Shown here in pieces: positions 10,416 to 21,084 of a stretch of DNA of 64,000 nt. Position 1 is the first letter of the stretch. Every line of letters starts with the position of its first letter. Below the pieces are notes generated by a model. The model worked only from the letters and a program-made list of their open reading frames with translations. It was not told the origin of the DNA and ran no database searches. The stretch is from Cellulophaga lytica DSM 7489 (GTDB lineage Bacteria; Bacteroidota; Bacteroidia; Flavobacteriales; Flavobacteriaceae), in assembly GCF_000190595.1 (NCBI RefSeq), contig NC_015167.1, forward strand, positions 570,501 to 634,500, in the 5' to 3' direction. Made by a program: the position numbers and the translations under genes.

Positions 10416-13400
10416 TTATTCTTCCAATCTAATATCTAAACCTAATCCCTTAAGTTCATGCATTAATACATTGAAAGATTCTGGTAAACCAGGTTCTGGC
10501 ATTGTTTCGCCTTTTACAATAGACTCATACGTTTTAGCTCTACCAATAACATCATCAGACTTAACTGTTAATATTTCTCTTAGTGTTGCAGACGCACCAT
10601 ATGCTTCTAGTGCCCATACTTCCATCTCTCCAAAACGCTGACCACCAAATTGTGCTTTACCACCTAATGGTTGTTGTGTAATTAAAGAATATGGACCTAT
10701 AGAACGAGCGTGCATTTTATCATCTACCATATGTCCTAATTTAAGCATGTAAATAACACCTACAGTTGCTGGCTGATCAAAACGTTTTCCAGTTCCACCA
10801 TCGTATAAGTAAGTATGACCAAAACGTGGTATACCTGCTTCATCTGTGTATCCGTTAATTTGTTCTAATGTAGCACCATCAAAAATTGGAGTTGCATACT
10901 TTTTGCCTAATTTTAAACCGGCCCAACCTAATACAGTCTCATATATTTGCCCAATGTTCATACGAGATGGTACACCTAATGGGTTTAATACGATATCTAC
11001 TGGAGTTCCGTCTTCTAAGAAAGGCATATCTTCATGACGTACAATACGGGCAACAATACCTTTGTTACCGTGACGACCAGCCATTTTATCACCAACTTTA
11101 AGTTTACGTTTTTTAGCAACATAAACTTTAGCTAATTTCATTATTCCTGGAGGTAACTCATCACCAACAGAAATAGTAAATTTATCTCTTCTTAAGTTTC
11201 CTTGAAGATCGTTAAGCTTAATTTTATAGTTGTGAATTAAATCTGCAACCATTGCATTAAGATCCTTATCTACTGTCCAGCTTCCACCTACAAGGTGAGC
11301 AAAATCATCAACAGAGTTTAACATTTTCATAGAGTACTTTTTACCTTTTGGAAGAACTTCTTCTCCTAAGTCATTAAGTACACCCTGTGATGTTTTACCA
11401 TTAACTAATGTAAATAGTTTTTCTACTAATATATCTTTAAGCTGTTGGAATTTAACTTCGTATTCTAGCTCTAATTTATTAATAGCATCTTTATCTTCTA
11501 CACGAGTACGTTTATCTTTAATAGATCTAGAAAATAATTTCTTACCTATTACAACACCTCTTAAAGATGGTGATGCTTTTAAAGATGCATCTTTAACGTC
11601 TCCTGCCTTATCACCGAATATAGCACGAAGTAATTTTTCTTCTGGTGTTGGATCTGATTCTCCTTTTGGAGTAATTTTACCAATTAAAATATCACCAGGT
11701 TTAACTTCTGCACCTATACGGATCATCCCGTTTTCATCTAAATCTTTAGTAGCTTCTTCAGAAACGTTAGGGATATCATGTGTTAATTCTTCTGCTCCTA
11801 ATTTAGTATCTCTTACTTCTAAAGAATACTCATCAATATGTATAGATGTAAAAATGTCTTCACGAACTACTTTTTCAGAAATCACAATTGCATCCTCAAA
11901 GTTATACCCTTTCCAAGGCATAAAGGCTACTTTCATATTTCTACCTAAGGCTAACTCTCCTAATTGAGTAGCATAACCTTCACATAATACTTGACCTTTT
12001 TTAACCTTATCACCTTTTTCTACAATAGGTTTAAGGTTAATACTTGTACCTTGGTTTGTTTTTCTAAACTTAACCAAGTTATATGTTTTAGAGTCTTCTT
12101 CAAAACTAACTAAACGTTCCTCTTCAGTTCTATCATACTTAATAGTAACTTTTTGAGAATCTACATACTCAACAACACCATCTCCTTCTGCGTTAATTAA
12201 AACTCTAGAGTCTGATGCTACCTGACGTTCTAAACCAGTACCAACAATTGGAGATTCTGGTCTTAACAAAGGAACTGCCTGACGCATCATGTTAGATCCC
12301 ATCAATGCACGGTTGGCATCATCATGTTCTAAGAACGGAATTAAAGAGGCAGATATTGATGCAATTTGATTTGGAGCAACGTCTGTATAATTAATTTCTG
12401 CAGGATCTACAACTGGGAAATCACCCTCTTCACGAGCAATAACCTTATCTACATCTATTTCTCCATCTTCTTTTAAAGGAATATTGGCTTGAGATATTTT
12501 CATACCTTCCTCTTCCTCTGCACTTAAATATGCATATTCTTCTGTATCTACAACACCATTAGTAACCTTACGGTAAGGAGTTTCTAAGAATCCCATAGGA
12601 TTCACTTTTGCATATACAGACAATGAAGAAATAAGTCCAATATTTGGTCCTTCAGGAGTCTCAATAGGACAAAGTCTACCGTAGTGTGTATAGTGAACAT
12701 CACGTACCTCAAACCCTGCTCTTTCTCTTGATAAACCACCTGGCCCAAGGGCAGACAATCTACGTTTGTGTGTTATTTCTGCTAATGGATTTGTTTGATC
12801 CATAAACTGAGATAACTGGTTTGTTCCAAAGAAAGAATTAATTACAGAAGACAATGTCTTTGCATTAATCAAATCAATAGGTGTAAATACTTCGTTATCT
12901 CTAACGTTCATACGTTCACGAATAGTTCTTGCCATACGAGCAAGTCCTACACCAAACTGCTGAGATAATTGCTCACCTACTGTACGTACACGACGGTTAG
13001 ACAAGTGGTCAATATCATCAATCTCTGCTTTAGAGTTTATAAGCTCTATTAAGTATTTAATAATAGTTATAATATCTTCTTTAGTCAAGACTTGCTTGTC
13101 CATTCCAATATCTAACTGTAATTTTTTATTCATTCTATAACGACCTACTTCACCTAAGTTGTAACGTTGGTCAGAGAAGAATAATTTATCTATAATACCA
13201 CGTGCTGTTTCCTCATCTGGCGGCTCAGCATTACGTAATTGTCTATAAATATGCTCAACAGCCTCTTTTTCTGAGTTTGTTGGATCTTTTTGTAATGTAT
13301 TATGAATAATTGCATAATCAGATTGTGCATTATTCTCTTTATGTAAAAGAATAGTTTTTACATCTGCCTCCATAATTTCGGCAATGTGTTCTTTTTCAAG

Positions 13401-14225
13401 AACTGTATCTCTATCTAATACAATTTCGTTTCTTTCTATAGAAACAACTTCACCTGTATCCTCATCTACGAAATCCTCGTGCCAAGTATTTAATACTCTA
13501 GCTGCAAGCTTACGTCCTAATACTTTTTTAAGTCCAGCATTTGAAACTTTGATTTCTTCTGATAAATCAAAGATTTCCAAAATATCCTTATCACGTTCAA
13601 AGCCAATAGCTCTAAATAAGGTTGTTACTGGTAATTTTTTCTTTCTATCAATGTAAGCGTACATAACGCCATTGATATCTGTTGCAAATTCTATCCAAGA
13701 GCCTTTAAAAGGAATTACTCTTGCAGAATACAATTTAGTACCGTTAGCATGGAAAGACTGTCCGAAGAAAACCCCTGGAGAACGGTGTAATTGAGATACA
13801 ACAACACGTTCTGCACCATTAATAACAAATGTACCACTTGGTGTCATGTAAGGAATTGTTCCTAAGTACACATCTTGTACTATAGTTTCAAAATCTTCAT
13901 GTTCTGGGTCCGTACAATAAAGTTTTAGTCTTGCCTTTAGTGGAACACTATAGGTTAACCCTCTTTCTATACATTCTTGAATAGAATATCTAGGTGGATC
14001 AATAAAGTAATCAAGAAACTCTAATACGAATTGATTTCTTGTGTCAGTAATTGGAAAGTTTTCCAAGAAGGTATTATACAAACCTTCGTCGCCTCTTTCA
14101 TCAGATTTAGTTTCAAGTTGGAAGAAATCCTGAAATGATTTAATCTGAATGTCCAAGAAATCCGGGTAATCTGGAATATTCTTAGCTGATGCAAAATTTA
14201 TTCTTTGAGTCTGTTTTGTGAACAT
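10416..14225 (-). CDS. rpoB: DNA-directed RNA polymerase subunit beta
   Basis: 1269 residues from the ATG at 14225; a TTG codon directly before it (14228) would add one residue but ATG followed by [11 protein letters not shown] is the usual family start. It forms the second half of the RNA polymerase active-site cleft. Recognisable pieces are the rifampicin region ([19 protein letters not shown], then [19 protein letters not shown]) and the C-terminal block ([22 protein letters not shown]). The sequence between Gln-Leu-Ser-Gln-Phe-Met-Asp and His-Lys-Arg-Arg appears wild type. A strong hairpin lies between rplL and this gene and may adjust its expression. Confidence 0.98.
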   Translation of the reverse strand: MFTKQTQRINFASAKNIPDYPDFLDIQIKSFQDFFQLETKSDERGDEGLYNTFLENFPITDTRNQFVLEFLDYFIDPPRYSIQECIERGLTYSVPLKARLKLYCTDPEHEDFETIVQDVYLGTIPYMTPSGTFVINGAERVVVSQLHRSPGVFFGQSFHANGTKLYSARVIPFKGSWIEFATDINGVMYAYIDRKKKLPVTTLFRAIGFERDKDILEIFDLSEEIKVSNAGLKKVLGRKLAARVLNTWHEDFVDEDTGEVVSIERNEIVLDRDTVLEKEHIAEIMEADVKTILLHKENNAQSDYAIIHNTLQKDPTNSEKEAVEHIYRQLRNAEPPDEETARGIIDKLFFSDQRYNLGEVGRYRMNKKLQLDIGMDKQVLTKEDIITIIKYLIELINSKAEIDDIDHLSNRRVRTVGEQLSQQFGVGLARMARTIRERMNVRDNEVFTPIDLINAKTLSSVINSFFGTNQLSQFMDQTNPLAEITHKRRLSALGPGGLSRERAGFEVRDVHYTHYGRLCPIETPEGPNIGLISSLSVYAKVNPMGFLETPYRKVTNGVVDTEEYAYLSAEEEEGMKISQANIPLKEDGEIDVDKVIAREEGDFPVVDPAEINYTDVAPNQIASISASLIPFLEHDDANRALMGSNMMRQAVPLLRPESPIVGTGLERQVASDSRVLINAEGDGVVEYVDSQKVTIKYDRTEEERLVSFEEDSKTYNLVKFRKTNQGTSINLKPIVEKGDKVKKGQVLCEGYATQLGELALGRNMKVAFMPWKGYNFEDAIVISEKVVREDIFTSIHIDEYSLEVRDTKLGAEELTHDIPNVSEEATKDLDENGMIRIGAEVKPGDILIGKITPKGESDPTPEEKLLRAIFGDKAGDVKDASLKASPSLRGVVIGKKLFSRSIKDKRTRVEDKDAINKLELEYEVKFQQLKDILVEKLFTLVNGKTSQGVLNDLGEEVLPKGKKYSMKMLNSVDDFAHLVGGSWTVDKDLNAMVADLIHNYKIKLNDLQGNLRRDKFTISVGDELPPGIMKLAKVYVAKKRKLKVGDKMAGRHGNKGIVARIVRHEDMPFLEDGTPVDIVLNPLGVPSRMNIGQIYETVLGWAGLKLGKKYATPIFDGATLEQINGYTDEAGIPRFGHTYLYDGGTGKRFDQPATVGVIYMLKLGHMVDDKMHARSIGPYSLITQQPLGGKAQFGGQRFGEMEVWALEAYGASATLREILTVKSDDVIGRAKTYESIVKGETMPEPGLPESFNVLMHELKGLGLDIRLEE

Positions 14226-14290
14226 CAATGGACAAAATTATGTTATGAATAGTATTCTCGTAGTATATTACTTCATATACAATATATATA

Positions 14291-14335
14291 AAAATGGGAT
14301 TAGGTCTATACGCATATAGCGTAAAGACCTATCCC
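14291..14335 (-). promoter_or_regulatory. Attenuator-like hairpin between rplL and rpoB
   Basis: The arms 14296-14313 and 14318-14335 pair almost completely (GGGATAGGTC on one side, GACCTAATCCC on the other, and TACGC/GCGTA near the loop). On the minus strand the stem is followed by ATTTTTATATAT. This is the layout of a terminator, but rpoB begins about 70 bases further on in the same direction, so partial termination is more likely than a full stop. Confidence 0.7.
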
Positions 14336-14357
14336 AAAAACGTTATGGTTGTTGCTA

Positions 14358-14735
14358 TTATTTAAGCTCAACTTCCGCTCCTGCTTCTTCTAAAGATTTT
14401 TTAATACCTTCAGCTTCGTCTTTAGAAACACCTTCTTTAACAGCTTTTGGTGCGCTATCTACGATATCTTTAGCATCTTTTAAACCTAAACCAGTTAATT
14501 CCTTAACTAATTTTACAACTGCTAATTTAGAAGCACCAGCTGATTTTAATACAACATCAAATTCAGTTTGCTCTTCTGCAGCTTCACCACCAGCAGCTCC
14601 ACCACCAGCAGCAACAGCTACTGCAGCAGCAGCAGGCTCTATACCGTACTCATCTTTTAATATATTTGCTAACTCGTTTACCTCTTTTACAGTTAAGTTA
14701 ACCAATTGTTCTGCGAAATCTTTTAAATCTGCCAT
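14358..14735 (-). CDS. rplL: 50S ribosomal protein bL12 (L7/L12)
   Basis: 125 residues. The N-terminal dimerisation helix pair ([20 protein letters not shown]) is joined by an Ala/Gly-rich hinge (about residues 35-52) to the C-terminal factor-binding domain with [21 protein letters not shown]. bL12 multimers form the ribosomal stalk that recruits translational GTPases such as EF-Tu and RF3, both encoded in this window. It follows rplJ by 49 bases in the conserved rplJ-rplL order. Confidence 0.97.
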   Translation of the reverse strand: MADLKDFAEQLVNLTVKEVNELANILKDEYGIEPAAAAVAVAAGGGAAGGEAAEEQTEFDVVLKSAGASKLAVVKLVKELTGLGLKDAKDIVDSAPKAVKEGVSKDEAEGIKKSLEEAGAEVELK

Positions 14736-14784
14736 TTTTCTATCGTTTAATAAATTTTTAAAATATAATTGTTTTTAGTGCGTA

Positions 14785-15300
14785 CTATTTTTCTGATAAT
14801 GTTTTTAGAATTCCAGCGATTTTTCCACCACCAGATTTAAGTCCAGAAATAACGTTTTTAGCTGGTGATTGTAACAATCCAATAATATCGCCAATAACTT
14901 CTTCTTTAGACTTAATGCTAACTAAAGCATCTAATTGATCATCTCCTATATATACTTCTTCTTCAATAAATGCTCCTTTTAATAAAGGCTTATCAGATTT
15001 TTTTCTGAAGTTCTTTATTAATTTTGCTGGCGCATTACTTGTTTCAGAAAACATTAAAGAAGTGTTTCCTTTTAACACCCCTGGAAGTTCTCCAAACTCC
15101 TTATCCGAAGCTTCCATTGCTTTAGCAAGCAATGTATTCTTAATAACTGAAAGTTTAACACCCGCTTTAAAGCAAGCTCTTCTTAAATCTGAAGTAGCTA
15201 CAGCATCTAAACCTGAAATATCAGCCAAATAAATGGTTGCATTTTCAGCTAACTGTGAAGTTAAATCTTCTATTACGTTTAATTTTTCTTCTTTTGTCAT
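14785..15300 (-). CDS. rplJ: 50S ribosomal protein uL10
   Basis: 171 residues, typical uL10 length. The N-terminal RNA-binding domain (MTKEEKLNVIEDLTSQLAEN, YLADISGL, LRRACFKAGVKLSVIKNTL) attaches to the GTPase-associated centre of 23S rRNA and the C-terminal helix binds bL12 dimers. It lies 22 bases behind rplA and 49 before rplL. The short rplA-rplJ gap leaves little room for the long autoregulatory leader known from enterobacteria. Confidence 0.97.
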   Translation of the reverse strand: MTKEEKLNVIEDLTSQLAENATIYLADISGLDAVATSDLRRACFKAGVKLSVIKNTLLAKAMEASDKEFGELPGVLKGNTSLMFSETSNAPAKLIKNFRKKSDKPLLKGAFIEEEVYIGDDQLDALVSIKSKEEVIGDIIGLLQSPAKNVISGLKSGGGKIAGILKTLSEK

Positions 15301-15322
15301 AATATAAACTTTAAAGCAACAG

Positions 15323-16015
15323 TTATGCTACTACTTTTGGATCTAATTGAACACTTGGGCTCATTGTACTAGATAGGTAAATACTTTTTACATAAACACC
15401 TTTTGCAGCAGTAGGCTTTAATTTCATAAGTGTATCAAACAACTCTTTTGCGTTCTCTGCAATTTTATCTTCAGAGAAAGAAACTTTCCCTATCGCAGCA
15501 TGCACAATACCTGTTTTATCAACTTTAAAATCAATTTTACCAGCTTTTACTTCAGATACAGCTTTAGCTATATCCATAGTAACTGTTCCTGTTTTTGGAT
15601 TAGGCATTAAACCTCTTGGTCCTAAAACTCTACCTAAAGGTCCTAGTTTACCCATTACACTTGGCATAGTGATAATTACATCAACATCTGTCCAACCGCT
15701 TTTTATTTTATCCAAATATTCATCTAATCCAACATAGTCTGCGCCAGCTTCTTTTGCTTCTGCTTCCTTGTCTGGAGTTACTAAAGCCAAAACTTTAACA
15801 TCTTTACCTGTTCCGTGTGGCAATGTTACAACCCCACGCACCATTTGATTTGCTTTTCTTGGATCTACACCCAAACGTACAGCAACATCTACAGATGAAT
15901 CAAATTTTGTATTAGTTATTTCTTTTATTAAAGCAGATGCTTCTTCCAAAGAATAAAGTTTGTTCTTATCTATCTTTGCGTAAGCGTCTTTTTGCTTTTT
16001 TGTTAATTTCGCCAT
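15323..16015 (-). CDS. rplA: 50S ribosomal protein uL1
   Basis: 230 residues. Family signature blocks are clear: the lid region [22 protein letters not shown] (residues about 124-146 in two pieces) and the N-terminal [18 protein letters not shown]. uL1 forms the L1 stalk near the ribosomal E site and in many bacteria represses its own operon. It follows rplK after 20 bases. Confidence 0.97.
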   Translation of the reverse strand: MAKLTKKQKDAYAKIDKNKLYSLEEASALIKEITNTKFDSSVDVAVRLGVDPRKANQMVRGVVTLPHGTGKDVKVLALVTPDKEAEAKEAGADYVGLDEYLDKIKSGWTDVDVIITMPSVMGKLGPLGRVLGPRGLMPNPKTGTVTMDIAKAVSEVKAGKIDFKVDKTGIVHAAIGKVSFSEDKIAENAKELFDTLMKLKPTAAKGVYVKSIYLSSTMSPSVQLDPKVVA

Positions 16016-16035
16016 TTTAAATTGCTTTTAAGATT

Positions 16036-16473
16036 TTAAAAAGGTCTAGTACCTGAAACTTTTAAACCCATAGATCTTGCAGTACCTGCTATCATACTCA
16101 TTGCCGACTCTACTGTAAATGCATTTAAATCTACCATTTTGTCTTCTGCAATTTGCTTAACTTGGTCCCAAGATACACTTGCCACTTTGTTTCTGTTAGG
16201 TTCGCCAGATCCTTTCTTTATCTTAGCTGCCTCTAAAAGCTGAACTGCCGCTGGCGGTGTCTTAACGATAAAGTCAAATGACTTATCTTTAAATACCGTG
16301 ATAACAACTGGTAAAACCTTACCTTGTTTGTCCTGTGTACGCGCATTAAATTGCTTACAGAACTCCATGATGTTAACTCCGGCAGCACCTAAAGCGGGTC
16401 CAACCGGTGGCGATGGATTCGCTGCACCTCCCCTAACTTGTAGTTTAACTACTTTACTTACTTCTTTTGCCAT
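16036..16473 (-). CDS. rplK: 50S ribosomal protein uL11
   Basis: 145 residues. The N-terminal domain ([22 protein letters not shown]) and the C-terminal RNA-binding domain ([31 protein letters not shown]) are both intact. uL11 sits at the GTPase-associated centre. It follows nusG by 73 bases in the conserved nusG-rplK-rplA order. Confidence 0.97.
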   Translation of the reverse strand: MAKEVSKVVKLQVRGGAANPSPPVGPALGAAGVNIMEFCKQFNARTQDKQGKVLPVVITVFKDKSFDFIVKTPPAAVQLLEAAKIKKGSGEPNRNKVASVSWDQVKQIAEDKMVDLNAFTVESAMSMIAGTARSMGLKVSGTRPF

Positions 16474-16546
16474 TGTATAAAATTAAATTCGAAAAATATA
16501 TGTTATTCGGAAGCAACACACATTTTTACTATGTAACAGTTCTTAA

Positions 16547-17098
16547 TTATACTTTTTCAACTTGCATATAACTTAACTCTAATGGTGTTTTTCTTCCAAA
16601 AATCTTAACCATTACCTCAAGTTTACGCTTTTCTTCGTTAATTTTCTCAACAGTTCCGTTAAAACCATTAAAAGGACCATCAACAACCTTTATTGTTTCT
16701 CCTAATACAAAAGGAATAGCAACACTATCTGTTGTAACAGCTAGCTCATCTACTTTTCCTAACATACGATTTACTTCTGATTTTCTTAAAGGAACAGGAT
16801 CGCCACCTTTAACTTCTCCTAAAAAGCCTATTACATTAGTTATAGATCTGATAATATGCACCATCTCCCCTCCTAAATTAGCCTTTACCATTATATACCC
16901 AGGAAAATAAACCTTTTCTTTGTTTATTTTTTTTCCATTACGAACCTGAACCACTTTTTCTGTAGGAACTAAAACATCCTCTAAGTAGTCTGAAAAACCT
17001 AATCTAGCTACCTCACTCTCGATATAGCCTTTAATTTTATTTTCTTGACCACTTACCGCCCTAACTACATACCATTTTTTCTCTAATACTTCTGACAT
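16547..17098 (-). CDS. nusG: Transcription termination/antitermination factor NusG
   Basis: 183 residues. The NGN domain begins KKWYVVRAVSGQENKIKGYIE (residues about 7-27, given as family motif WYVVRAVSG) and the C-terminal KOW domain has GPFNGFNGTVEKIN at about 140-153. NusG binds the RNA polymerase clamp and couples transcription to the ribosome through S10. It starts 13 bases after secE, the conserved pairing. Confidence 0.97.
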   Translation of the reverse strand: MSEVLEKKWYVVRAVSGQENKIKGYIESEVARLGFSDYLEDVLVPTEKVVQVRNGKKINKEKVYFPGYIMVKANLGGEMVHIIRSITNVIGFLGEVKGGDPVPLRKSEVNRMLGKVDELAVTTDSVAIPFVLGETIKVVDGPFNGFNGTVEKINEEKRKLEVMVKIFGRKTPLELSYMQVEKV

Positions 17099-17111
17099 AG
17101 CACAAGGGTTA

Positions 17112-17300
17112 TTAGTTTATAACTTTATCAAAATAAAACTTAACAGCTTTACTAAAAAGCTCATCTACACCCCAAGTTGCCAAGGCAAACAAAATAGTAA
17201 AAACAGCGACAACAACCATAAGGTTAGAAGCCTCTGCTCTTGTTGGCCATGTAACATTATTTCTAAGTTCTTCTACTGATTCTTTAATATATGTTAGCAT
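17112..17300 (-). CDS. secE: Preprotein translocase subunit SecE
   Basis: A 62-residue single-span inner membrane protein. The family amphipathic segment VEELRNNVTWPTRAEA (about 9-24) precedes one transmembrane helix at about 28-45. SecE clamps SecY in the protein-conducting channel. This is the short form without extra transmembrane helices, as expected in this phylum. It lies between tRNA-Trp and nusG. Confidence 0.95.
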   Translation of the reverse strand: MLTYIKESVEELRNNVTWPTRAEASNLMVVVAVFTILFALATWGVDELFSKAVKFYFDKVIN

Positions 17301-17356
17301 GCGAATGTTTTACTTTATTATTTATAAATAAAAGGAAACGCATTTCCTTTCTATTG

Positions 17357-17429
17357 CACGGGCGGAGAGACTCGAACTCCCGACACCTGGTTTTGGAGAC
17401 CAGTGCTCTACCAACTGAGCTACGCCCGT
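17357..17429 (-). tRNA. tRNA-Trp (anticodon CCA)
   Basis: A 73-base cloverleaf read on the minus strand: acceptor ACGGGCG pairs with CGCCCGT, anticodon arm CTGGT-CTCCAAA-ACCAG, T arm GGGAG-TTCGAGT-CTCTC region, discriminator G. No CCA is encoded. It lies between tuf and secE, a classical location. Confidence 0.95.
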
Positions 17430-17496
17430 CTATATTTACATCGAAAGGTATCCTACCTCGGCAGGACACCCTCAATGTAATGTAATTATTTTAGAT

Positions 17497-18684
17497 CTAT
17501 TCTATGATCTTAGTTACCTGACCAGCACCTACTGTTCTACCACCCTCACGGATTGCAAAACGTAAACCTTCACTAAGTGCAATAGGAGATAATAATTCTA
17601 CTGTAATAGTTAAGTTATCACCAGGCATAACCATTTCAACTCCTGAAGGAAGACTAATAGTTCCTGTTACATCCGTTGTTCTTACGTAAAACTGTGGACG
17701 GTAGTTATTATGGAATGGTGTGTGACGACCACCTTCTTCTTTTTTCAAGATATAAACCTCAGCTTCAAACTTAGAGTGTGGCTTAACAGAACCTGGCTTA
17801 CAGATTACCATACCTCTACTGATTTGAGACTTTTCAATACCTCTTAATAAGATACCTACGTTATCACCAGCTTCACCTCTATCTAATATCTTACGGAACA
17901 TTTCAACACCAGTAATAGTAGAAGCTAATTTCTCAGCACCCATACCAATGATATCAACAGCATCACCTGTATTAGCAACACCAGTTTCAATACGACCAGT
18001 TGCAACTGTTCCACGACCTGTAATTGTAAATACATCCTCTACAGGCATTAAGAAATCCTTATCTACATCACGCTTTGGTAATTCGATCCAGTTATCAACA
18101 GCCTCCATCAATTCCATTACTGTATCTACCCATTTTTGCTCACCATTAAGTGCACCTAAAGCAGAACCAGAAACAACAGGACCATTATCACCATCATACT
18201 CGTAAAAAGAAAGTAATTCTCTAACTTCCATTTCAACAAGCTCTAAAAGCTCTTCATCATCAACCATATCAACCTTGTTTAAGAAAACAACGATTCTTGG
18301 AATACCTACCTGACGACCTAATAAGATGTGCTCACGTGTTTGAGGCATTGGACCATCAGTTGCAGCAACTACCAAAATAGCACCATCCATCTGAGCAGCA
18401 CCAGTTACCATGTTCTTAACGTAATCCGCGTGACCTGGACAATCTACGTGTGCATAGTGACGGTTTGCAGTTGAATACTCTACGTGAGAAGTATTAATTG
18501 TTATACCTCTTTCTTTTTCTTCTGGAGCGTTATCGATAGAATCGAAACTTCTTAATTCAGAAAGACCTGCATTTGCCAATACTGTTGTAATAGCAGCAGT
18601 TAAAGTAGTTTTACCGTGATCTACGTGTCCAATAGTACCTATATTTAAGTGCGGTTTGGAACGATCAAAAGTTTCCTTTGCCAT
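17497..18684 (-). CDS. tuf: Elongation factor Tu
   Basis: 395 residues. GTPase motifs are GHVDHGKT (19-26), DCPGHAD and NKVD, followed by the two beta-barrel domains with the C-terminal [15 protein letters not shown]-Tu delivers aminoacyl-tRNA to the ribosomal A site. The gene is embedded among five tRNA genes, the widespread tRNA-tuf arrangement, and is probably read from the promoter at 19447-19476. Only this tuf copy is visible in the window. Confidence 0.98.
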   Translation of the reverse strand: MAKETFDRSKPHLNIGTIGHVDHGKTTLTAAITTVLANAGLSELRSFDSIDNAPEEKERGITINTSHVEYSTANRHYAHVDCPGHADYVKNMVTGAAQMDGAILVVAATDGPMPQTREHILLGRQVGIPRIVVFLNKVDMVDDEELLELVEMEVRELLSFYEYDGDNGPVVSGSALGALNGEQKWVDTVMELMEAVDNWIELPKRDVDKDFLMPVEDVFTITGRGTVATGRIETGVANTGDAVDIIGMGAEKLASTITGVEMFRKILDRGEAGDNVGILLRGIEKSQISRGMVICKPGSVKPHSKFEAEVYILKKEEGGRHTPFHNNYRPQFYVRTTDVTGTISLPSGVEMVMPGDNLTITVELLSPIALSEGLRFAIREGGRTVGAGQVTKIIE

Positions 18685-18737
18685 GTTTAATGAGTTTTAA
18701 TCTTAGTTATATATTAGTGTACAAATTATACTTCTTG

Positions 18738-18809
18738 AGCCAATGACGAGATTTGAACTCGTGACCTCTTCCTTACCAAGGAAACGCTCTACCCCTGAGC
18801 TACACCGGC
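18738..18809 (-). tRNA. tRNA-Thr (anticodon GGT)
   Basis: A 72-base cloverleaf on the minus strand. Acceptor GCCGGTG pairs with CATTGGC through two G-U pairs; the anticodon arm is TTTCC-TTGGTAA-GGAAG, giving GGT. It lies directly upstream of tuf. Confidence 0.94.
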
Positions 18810-18983
18810 GTAAAACGTTGTTTAATTTAATTGTTATTATTAAAAATAACCTAAAAAACCAATGCCTATAATCAGGAACGACATCGCTGTCTATAAAAAC
18901 ATATTTTCTACTTCAAAAAAATCAACTTCAAAATATATTTTTACACAACTTCCTCTAGACTTCAAAAACCTAGAAAAACTTAG

Positions 18984-19056
18984 AGCGAGAGACCGGGTTC
19001 GAACCGGCGACATTCAGCTTGGAAGGCTGACGCTCTACCAACTGAGCTACTCTCGC
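18984..19056 (-). tRNA. tRNA-Gly (anticodon TCC)
   Basis: A 73-base cloverleaf on the minus strand with acceptor GCGAGAG/CTCTCGC and anticodon arm TCAGC-CTTCCAA-GCTGA, giving TCC. Confidence 0.95.
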
Positions 19057-19157
19057 ATTCTTCTTTTATTCTGCAAATTTCTAAAAAAAATTAAAAATCT
19101 ACAACTATCATTATTTCAAACAAAATAACCTAATTTTATTTTGCTTTAACTAATTTG

Positions 19158-19239
<82 letters not shown>

Positions 19240-19321
19240 AAAACTTTTTTTCAGTACAAAATGAACTTTCAAAAATACTTAGTTTTAAACTTAAAACCAA
19301 GACTTAATTTTCAAAATTTAG

Positions 19322-19395
19322 AGCCGATGGAGGGACTCGAACCCACGACCTGCTGATTACAAATCAGCTGCTCTAGCCAGCTGAGCTACATCGGC
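19322..19395 (-). tRNA. tRNA-Thr (anticodon TGT)
   Basis: A 74-base cloverleaf on the minus strand with acceptor GCCGATG/CATCGGC and anticodon arm CTGAT-TTGTAAT-CAG region, giving TGT. It is the first gene behind the operon promoter. Confidence 0.95.
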
Positions 19396-19446
19396 TTTTA
19401 ACCTTGCTTTTCTGCTTTAAAAAAGCCCGCTATTTCTAACGGACTG

Positions 19447-19476
19447 CAAATGTATAACTAGTTTTCAGTTATTCAA
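19447..19476 (-). promoter_or_regulatory. Promoter of the tRNA-tuf-secE-nusG-rpl-rpo operon
   Basis: On the minus strand TTG (19474-19476) is followed after 19 bases by TACATTTG (19447-19454), an exact match to the Bacteroidota -33/-7 consensus. The first tRNA starts about 50 bases downstream. Confidence 0.75.
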
Positions 19477-19505
19477 AATATTTTTTAAAAAAAATTTAAA
19501 AAAAT

Positions 19506-19802
19506 TTACACCCTTAATTTCTCTTTTCTTTTAACAAGCTGTCTTTCAATAGAATTGCATGCAGAGTCAATTGCCTCTTCAAACGACTTACATTGCTTTT
19601 TTACCATAATATTTTCTTTAGGCACCCTAATTTTGATCTCTACAACCTTATTTTCTTTTGAACTTGTGTTCTCTACTTTTAGATAAACATCCGAACTTAT
19701 TACTTTATCATAGAAGGTTTCTAACTTATCTAATCTGGTTTGCACAAAAGACATTAAATCTCCGTTTGCATTAAAATTAACTGATTGCGTGTTTACTTTC
19801 AT
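19506..19802 (-). CDS. hpf: Short-form ribosome hibernation promoting factor
   Basis: A 98-residue HPF/YfiA (RaiA) family protein with the typical N-terminal strand (MKVNTQSVNFNANGDLMSF), the YLKVENTSSKENKVVEIKI beta hairpin and a basic end (ERQLVKRKEKLRV). It binds the 30S decoding region in stationary phase and protects idle ribosomes. The long-form dimerisation domain is absent. It begins 46 bases after the xerC-type gene and is probably co-transcribed with it. There is no clear terminator between it and the tRNA cluster promoter. Confidence 0.9.
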   Translation of the reverse strand: MKVNTQSVNFNANGDLMSFVQTRLDKLETFYDKVISSDVYLKVENTSSKENKVVEIKIRVPKENIMVKKQCKSFEEAIDSACNSIERQLVKRKEKLRV

Positions 19803-19848
19803 AAGAGAAGGTTTTTAAAATTAAACAATACCAGCAATACAAAAATTG

Positions 19849-20739
19849 TTATTTCTTATTTCTAGGATGAGCTGCTAAATGTACTTTTTTAAGTTCTGCT
19901 ATACTATTGTGCGTATAGACTTGAGTAGACGCTAAGCTTGAATGCCCTAACAATTCTTTTACTGAATTTAGATCTGCCCCTTCATTTAACAAATGTGTCG
20001 CAAATGTATGCCTTAATATATGTGGACTATTTTTTTGCTTAGAAGAGACCTTACTAAAATAACGATTTATTATTCTATAAACAAGACTTTCATACACTTT
20101 ATCTCCTGACTTTAGCAGAAAAAAGTATGCCTCATCGTTAATTACCGGTAAAGCTTCTCTATTTTCTAAATAAGAATACACCCAAGGACATACAAAAGGA
20201 GCCAAAGGAACAACTCGTTCCTTATTTCTTTTCCCTAAAACTTTAATTGTCTTAGCTTTTACATCTACATTTTTAAGCTTTAAATTAACTAACTCTATCC
20301 TTCTAACACCTGTTGCGTATAAAAGTCCTATTATTAACCTATCTCTCTCTCCCTCAAAACCCGCTTCAAAATCTACCTCATTTAAAGCTGCCTCTACCTC
20401 TTCAAAAGAAAACGGGATTTCTATTTTCTTAGATATTTTTAAGGCTTTATGTTTAGCTAAAGGGTTAACTACTACGCGACCTATCTTTTGCAAAAACTTG
20501 TAATACGCTTTTAATGATGCTATTTTTCTATTTATAGACCTATTTGAAATTTCTTTTGAAACCAAAACCACTATCCAATTACGCACAAAAGCGTACGGAA
20601 CATCATCTATAGACGTCAATTGGTAATTTACCCCACAAAACTCTGTAAACTCACTTATATCTTTTTTATAAGCAGTCACTGTATGTGTTGAGTATTTTTT
20701 TTCTAATGACAGGTATGATACAAAAGCTTCTAACGACAT
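19849..20739 (-). CDS. xerC: Tyrosine recombinase of the XerC/XerD type
   Basis: 296 residues. The N-terminal SAM-like core-binding domain spans about 1-85. The catalytic domain shows all expected residues: Arg146 (TGVRR), Lys170, His240 and Arg243 (HILRH), His266 (LGHSS) and Tyr275 (VYTH). Length and gene neighbourhood (rpsU, hpf) fit the chromosomal dimer-resolution recombinase that acts at dif, rather than a phage integrase; no attachment site or phage gene is near. XerC versus XerD assignment is not certain from sequence alone. Confidence 0.88.
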   Translation of the reverse strand: MSLEAFVSYLSLEKKYSTHTVTAYKKDISEFTEFCGVNYQLTSIDDVPYAFVRNWIVVLVSKEISNRSINRKIASLKAYYKFLQKIGRVVVNPLAKHKALKISKKIEIPFSFEEVEAALNEVDFEAGFEGERDRLIIGLLYATGVRRIELVNLKLKNVDVKAKTIKVLGKRNKERVVPLAPFVCPWVYSYLENREALPVINDEAYFFLLKSGDKVYESLVYRIINRYFSKVSSKQKNSPHILRHTFATHLLNEGADLNSVKELLGHSSLASTQVYTHNSIAELKKVHLAAHPRNKK

Positions 20740-20776
20740 AACAACTAAAGATACAATTTATGTTATTAAACAGAAA

Positions 20777-20819
20777 AAATCCTATTTAGATTGAAAGACA
20801 TCAACCTAAATAGGATTTA
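20777..20819 (-). terminator. Terminator behind rpsU
   Basis: AAATCCTATTTAG (20778-20790 region) pairs with CTAAATAGGATTT (20805-20817) around a 15-base loop; on the minus strand the stem runs into a T tract. Confidence 0.75.
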
Positions 20820-20851
20820 TACTAAAATACTAAGAATTAAATCTTAAAGAA

Positions 20852-21046
20852 CTATACTTCTTCTTGATCTCTTAATCCTTGTACGTATTGTGCTTTTTGA
20901 ATTTGAGCTCTACGAACAACCGATGGCTTTGAAAACTGTTGACGCTTTCTTAACTGACGCATTCCACCTGTTCTATCAAACTTACGCTTAAAACGCTTAA
21001 GTGCTCTATCTATATTTTCTCCTTCTTTTACTGGTATAATTAACAT
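20852..21046 (-). CDS. rpsU: 30S ribosomal protein bS21
   Basis: 64 residues from the ATG at 21046 (MLIIPVKEGENIDRALKRFK). An in-frame TTG two codons upstream is rejected because the ATG gives the standard family start and sits at ideal distance from a perfect Shine-Dalgarno sequence. bS21 lies near the 3' end of 16S rRNA. The basic middle (RKFDRTGGMRQLRKRQQFSK) and a C-terminal tail (AQYVQGLRDQEEV) of the Flavobacteriia type are present. It has its own promoter and terminator. Confidence 0.95.
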   Translation of the reverse strand: MLIIPVKEGENIDRALKRFKRKFDRTGGMRQLRKRQQFSKPSVVRRAQIQKAQYVQGLRDQEEV

Positions 21047-21054
21047 GGGCAATA

Positions 21055-21061
21055 ACCTCCT
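21055..21061 (-). promoter_or_regulatory. Perfect Shine-Dalgarno sequence of rpsU
   Basis: AGGAGGT on the minus strand, 8-9 bases before the rpsU ATG. Other gene starts in this window lack such a sequence, so the site is exceptional here. Work in Flavobacterium johnsoniae has shown that bS21 helps hide the anti-Shine-Dalgarno end of 16S rRNA; a strong site on its own mRNA fits feedback control. Confidence 0.9.
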
Positions 21062-21084
21062 CTCTTTTGTGATTTTTAAGACTG

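Noticed and set aside
17284-17485. Frames on both strands over the tRNA-Trp region
   Set aside because: They overlap tRNA-Trp; the peptides are translations of tRNA sequence.
18862-19128. 88-codon plus-strand frame
   Set aside because: It runs antisense through the tRNA-Gly gene.
19849-20739. Tyrosine recombinase as marker of an integrated element next to the tRNA genes
   Set aside because: All neighbours are conserved housekeeping genes, no direct repeat of a tRNA 3' end was noticed, and the protein has Xer length and motifs.
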